This document shows positions 60,041 to 64,000 of a stretch of DNA of 64,000 bases, piece by piece. The DNA is from Ailanthus altissimus (lineage: Eukaryota; Streptophyta; Magnoliopsida; Sapindales; Simaroubaceae), in contig OX327694.1 in the NCBI GenBank assembly GCA_946807835.1, positions 7,638,001 through 7,702,000 on the forward strand, given 5' to 3'. A program made the translations under genes and the position numbers. Under the pieces are notes generated by a model. It had not been told where the DNA came from. It searched no databases and saw only the letters and a program-made list of their open reading frames with translations. The stretch's first letter is position 1, and each line of letters begins with the position of its first letter.

Positions 60041-60361
60041 TATTAATAAAAATATATTATTAAAACATGCCCTAGTTAAATGAAAATTATAAATACAAAT
60101 TGATAAATTATTTAATATATACGAAAAATTATATCTAATATATTCATAAAAAAATAGGGTAGAGATTGAGCTAGGAGAATTAATCTCATCCTTGCCTTAT
60201 TAATAAAAATATATTATTAAAACATGTCCTAGTTAAATGAAAATTATAAATAAAAATTGATAAATTATTTAATATATAAATACATACAAAAAATTATATC
60301 TAATATATTCATAAAAAATAGGGTAGAGACTGAGCTAGGAGAATTAATCTCATCCTTGCCA
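60041..60361. repeat. Tandem duplication inside the hAT-type MITE
   Basis: Two units of 157 and 164 bp, each starting tattaataaaaatatattat and ending tctcatccttgcc, differ by a few substitutions and a small insertion. Confidence 0.9.
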
Positions 60362-60496
60362 TATTAATAATTTGGTAAATAATTTTTTTAATACCCCACT
60401 CTATTTTTACAAAAATTACTCCATTCTCATCTAATTCGAAGCAGAGCCTTGCAGATCCCCATCCTCGTACTGTATTTTGCCATCTCTACCACTTAG

Positions 60497-60917
60497 GAAT
60501 AAATAAAAGAGTAGGCCTCCATTGCAACGCAAAAATGCAACTTGGAATGATTGAAAATTTCACTTCTAATATCATACAAGTCCTCTATTTTGATTTAATT
60601 ATATTATTATTTTAACATTTCATCATGTTATCCATAAACCCCTAAATTAGGACTTTACTCTAAAAAGTATCTCATATCTCCTTATAGTACCATATGTAAT
60701 ACAATTATCTTTATGACTAAACTATGTGGTTGCTATTAAATTGGATACTTCACATCAAAAAAATAAGGATTGGTTTTATATGCTTATTATATTGTTATAG
60801 TATCTTCATATTTTTCTAATCTACATTCTGAAGATAAAGGAGATGATTTATATAGTTCAAAGTTGAGGATGTAAAGATCCTGAAGAATTACTTAGAAGAA
60901 GTTAAAGATCACATATA
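60497..60917. other. Sequence upstream of the copia gag, LTR not resolved
   Basis: It could hold the leader or a decayed LTR of the copia that starts at 60918. No LTR end or PBS was recognised. Confidence 0.35.
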
Positions 60918-63130
60918 ATGTCTAATCTCACAAAGTTTGAGTTCGACACCTTGGATAACTCAAGTAAGAATTATTTATTTTGTATCTTAGATGTTGAAGT
61001 TCACCTAAATGCTAAAGGACTTAGTGAGACAATCAAGATTGAATGCATCTTTACAAGAGCAAGCTCTAGATGTGATTTTCCTTTGTCACTACCTTCATTA
61101 AGTATTGAAAAATAATATCTCACCATAAAGACCCATGTATTCTTTAGAACAACTTAAAAGAAAAATTTGGCCACTTGAAATCAATGATACTACTACATGC
61201 TTATAATAGTTGAGTATTTATATTTGTAGGATTTCAAGTCAATCAACGTTTATAATTCTACACGATTCAAAATTGCTTCATAGTGAACATTATATGGAGA
61301 AAAATGAATAAAGACATGCTAGATAAGACATGTTCAACATTTCATGCTTCAAATATAGTTCTATAACAACAATATCGAGGGCGTGAATACAAGAAATATA
61401 TATAATCTAATTTCATGTCTTCTTGTTGTTGAAAAGAATAATAAGCTTCTGATGAAAATTATCAATCTTATCCTACTAGTGCTACATCCATACCTAAAGC
61501 AAATATTATATCACAGAATTATGTAAAATATGTTGCTTTATGTAGTTATGATACTAATAATTGGTGTGGCATGGTCGTGTGTCGTGGTCGTGAATATGGT
61601 CGAGGTTGAGGTCAAGGTTGAGGTTATGGTTAGTATCACTATTAACCTTATGATAATTATAAAAGAAACAAATTCAAGTGGATCACAAAAAAAAAAAAAA
61701 AACTTGTCTCTGATGTAGAATAAAGGGCTATTTTAGTGTACTTGTTGTATGCCTAAATATTTGGTTGATTTGTACAAGGCATCTTTAATAGAAAAGGAGA
61801 AAAATATTGAGACCAATATCTTGATAATATAAATCTACAAAATACTACATATCTCGATGTCTCAAACTTCTTTAGAGATGTTGATCTAAAGAATAATAAC
61901 TTAATTAACGATTAGAATATTCATTAAGTTTTAATCACTGCTTTTTTTCGCATGTTTATTTCATAATGTAAGTATAGGTTGTTATCTTGATATCTAATAC
62001 AAATATTTTTCTTCTCTTGATAAAGGATATGGATTTAAATAGCGACTTTTATGCTTTCAAGAAAAATGGAGATATATGTCTAGTAGATAGTGTGACAATA
62101 TATACAATCCTCAAAATAGAAAGTTATTCTCATATTTGACATTAGTTGAAGCTAAGGTGAATACTATATCAAGCTCTGTAGAATTGGTTGAAGGTTTGGA
62201 AGAGCTATGATTTTATTAAAAAATGCACAAAATTAAGCATCCATGATGCCTTGTATTCACTTAGGGCAAAAAGTTCCCTACTTAACTACAAAGATATTCG
62301 TTGTAGTGATTTTCATAGAGAGACTAGAAATGATAATAATGTGGAATATCTTTACATTACTTCTAAAATTTATAAACAAAAGAAAATATTGGAGAAGCTT
62401 TTAGCTTTCTTATATGGTTAAAATTATATGACAATCAGAGCATTCGAGAGCTACGTAATTATGAATAAGAAGCAAAAGGAACCAAGGACTTTTGTGCTTT
62501 TGCATAACCATCCTGACCATCTTGGATCAACAATGATACGAAGAATTATTGAAAATTCTCATGAAAACCCATTAAAGAGTATAAAGATTCTATTATACAA
62601 TGAGAGTATTTGCACTACTTGTTCAAAAGGTAAATTGGTGGTTAGACTATCTCATTCTTAAATTGACTTTGAATCTCCATAGTTTTTTTCAGAGAATTCA
62701 GAGAGATTTACGAACTAATTCACTTACCAAGTAGAACTTTTCACTATTTCTTAGTTGTGATTGGTGCATCTGTATAATGGTTGCATGTTTGTTAGTTATT
62801 TACACATAATGTTGCTTTTACTATATTGTTGGTATAAATTATCAGATTACGTGCATAGTTTCCAAATTATCCAATCAAGACCTTATGTCTTGATAATGCT
62901 GGTGAGTTCACTTTCAAGACCTTTAATGACTACTGTTGTCAGTGAGAATTGATATAGAACATCTAGTGTCATATGTTCATACTCAAAATAAGTTGGCATA
63001 ATCATTCATTAAGAGACTTCATATAATTATAAGAACTTTGCTACTATATACTTGTTACAGAATTTAAAGAGATTATATTTCACTATTGCACTAACTTATA
63101 CAAGAGTGGCCTTCATATAGGCTTTATATC
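60918..63130 (+). pseudogene. Copia gag and 5' pol remnant
   Basis: The gag starts MSNLTKFEFDTLDNSSKNYL with VEVHLNAKGLSETIK (60918-61115), and continues in broken frames with LISCLLVVEKNN (about 61415) and a Gly/Arg-rich stretch (about 61560-61640). The protease-like segment VDSVTIYTILK (about 62083; Asp kept) precedes LSIHDALYSLRAKSSLLNYKDIR and VEYLYITSKIYKQKKILEKL. The integrase finger region reads LLHNHPDHLGSTMIRRIIENS (62500) and ICTTCSKGKL. A little more integrase follows in broken frames to about 63130. RT and RNase H are missing. Stops abound. Confidence 0.82.
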
Positions 63131-63179
63131 TTTAATCAATATAGAAATCTATAAACATAATTATTATGATCAAAATAAG

Positions 63180-64000
63180 AAAACCTAATACAAATAAGAC
63201 TAATTTAAATTATAAAGCTAATAAAACTATTTTCTACACTTCTCTGCAAGCTGGTTTGAAGATAGTTATCATTCCCAATTTGCTAACACATGATTGGAAA
63301 ATAGGTCTTGACAGCCCTTTAATAAGAATATCTATCAAATTCATTGCTAGAGATAAATAAAATGCAAATCTCTCCGCTTTTAATCTTTTCTTTGATAAAA
63401 TATTATCAACTTCAATATATTTAGTCCTATCATGATGAATAAGATTGTGAGCAATGTCACAGTAGAGCTTTATTATCATAGTAGAGATTTATCATACTAG
63501 TTTCAGTAACTTCTAGTTCTTTTAGCAATGTCCTTAATCATATTTCATATATTCCTTGATCCATTGAGTTGAAATTGGCTTCAACATTTGATCTAGCTAC
63601 TACGGATTTTTTTTACTTCTCTAAGTAAACAAATTTTCTCTAACAAATGTGCAATACCCAGATGTAAACCTTTTGTCATTTATAGAACTAGCCTAATCAA
63701 CATCTATATAAGCTTCTACTTATAGATGATAATTCTTTGAGAAAGAGTAGACCTTTGCCAAATAGTATTTTAAATATCTTAGAATTTTTAGAAAAGATTC
63801 CATGTGAACTTTACAACAAAAATGGATAAACTTAGCTCACCAGACTTATAGCAAACGCAATATCAGGTCTAGTATGAGACGAATATATTAGTTTACCAAT
63901 CAATCTATGATATTGACCCCTATCAACTGCATCACTTTTAATATCAGCTCCTAAATTATGATTAGGATCAATTGGTGTATCTTTTAGTTTATAGCCTAAT
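63180..64000 (-). pseudogene. Copia RT thumb / RNase H fragment, runs off the right edge
   Basis: Minus-strand reading from the right edge gives RLIGKLIYSSHTRPDIA-like text (63850-63920), KIFKILFGKGLLF, KKSVVARSNVEANFNSM (RNase H Glu), then YYDNKALL and frame 63234-63479 with HHDRTKYIEVDNILSKKRL and LAMNLIDILIKGLSRPIFQ, the RNase H C-terminus. It belongs to a different copia family from 60918-63130 (opposite strand, other motifs). Its gag and integrase would lie beyond 64000. No LTR was resolved to the left. Confidence 0.8.

Larger units (their letters stand above)
59548..60488. mobile_element. hAT-type MITE, 941 bp, with perfect 8-bp TSD
   Basis: The ends tagggatagcaattatg and gccatctcta form an imperfect terminal inverted repeat (tag[gA]gatrgcaa on both). 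The 8-mer ccacttag occurs on both sides (59540-59547 and 60489-60496), the TSD length of hAT elements. The interior has no transposase. It contains a C-rich minisatellite (ccccca units, 59668-59694) and a tandem duplication of about 160 bp: 60041-60197 and 60198-60361. Confidence 0.88.

Noticed and set aside
1..64000. tRNA and rRNA genes
   Set aside because: No cloverleaf-like or rRNA-like segment was recognised; the only tRNA-like boxes are in the SINE fragment at 58741.

Overview
The window is plant nuclear DNA, very probably from a dicot. It is strongly A+T-rich and made almost entirely of decayed transposable elements: Ty3/gypsy elements of the Tat and Athila lineages, several Ty1/copia elements, Mutator-like (MULE) and hAT-type DNA transposons, LINE tails and a small SINE. 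No intact host gene, tRNA, rRNA or CRISPR array was seen. Reading frames are interrupted by stops and frameshifts throughout, as expected in old pericentromeric or gene-poor heterochromatin. All calls come from reading the sequence; nothing was searched against a database.

Region 1 (about 690-30025) is one very old Tat-lineage Ty3/gypsy element on the minus strand. Its 5' LTR lies right (29362-30025) and its 3' LTR left (about 690-1215). Read on the minus strand it carries gag, protease, RT/RNase H and integrase remnants. Between integrase and 3' LTR, on the opposite (plus) strand, are two decayed spliced genes; the first carries a PF04195-like 'putative gypsy-type transposon' domain, and a TATA-like box lies upstream. 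The element was split by later insertions: a 13.8-kb Athila element (8893-22734), a 1.1-kb Mutator-type MITE (24010-25117) and a 2.27-kb solo copia LTR (26074-28342). The Athila element has a tRNA-Asp-type PBS and 1.5-kb LTRs, and itself holds two solo LTRs (13025-14160 and 14491-16565).

Region 2 (30025-41808) holds a LINE 3' end (31010-31458), a truncated copia element (about 32304-35083) with a 234-bp MITE in its leader, and the most interesting locus: a MULE transposase pseudogene (35782-38060, plus) facing a multi-exon ULP1-like SUMO-protease pseudogene (38237-40596, minus). Together they resemble the Kaonashi-type MULEs of plants, which carry captured ULP1 genes.

Region 3 (40911-52500) is an old minus-strand copia fragment split by a complete 8.7-kb copia element (41814-50526) with 2.14-kb LTRs and a perfect 5-bp target duplication. 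Solo LTRs of the same family lie at 14491-16565 and 26074-28342. Then come a degenerate tandem repeat, unassigned DNA and a LINE tail.

Region 4 (52507-57688) is the best-preserved element, a 5.18-kb minus-strand copia with two 340-bp LTRs and a perfect TSD.

Region 5 (57694-64000) has a tRNA-like SINE fragment, a 941-bp hAT-type MITE with a perfect 8-bp TSD, and two unrelated copia fragments on opposite strands, the second running off the right edge.

Relative ages follow from nesting: Tat is oldest; the Athila and the Mutator-type MITE came later; the 2.1-kb-LTR copia family inserted into both gypsy elements after that.
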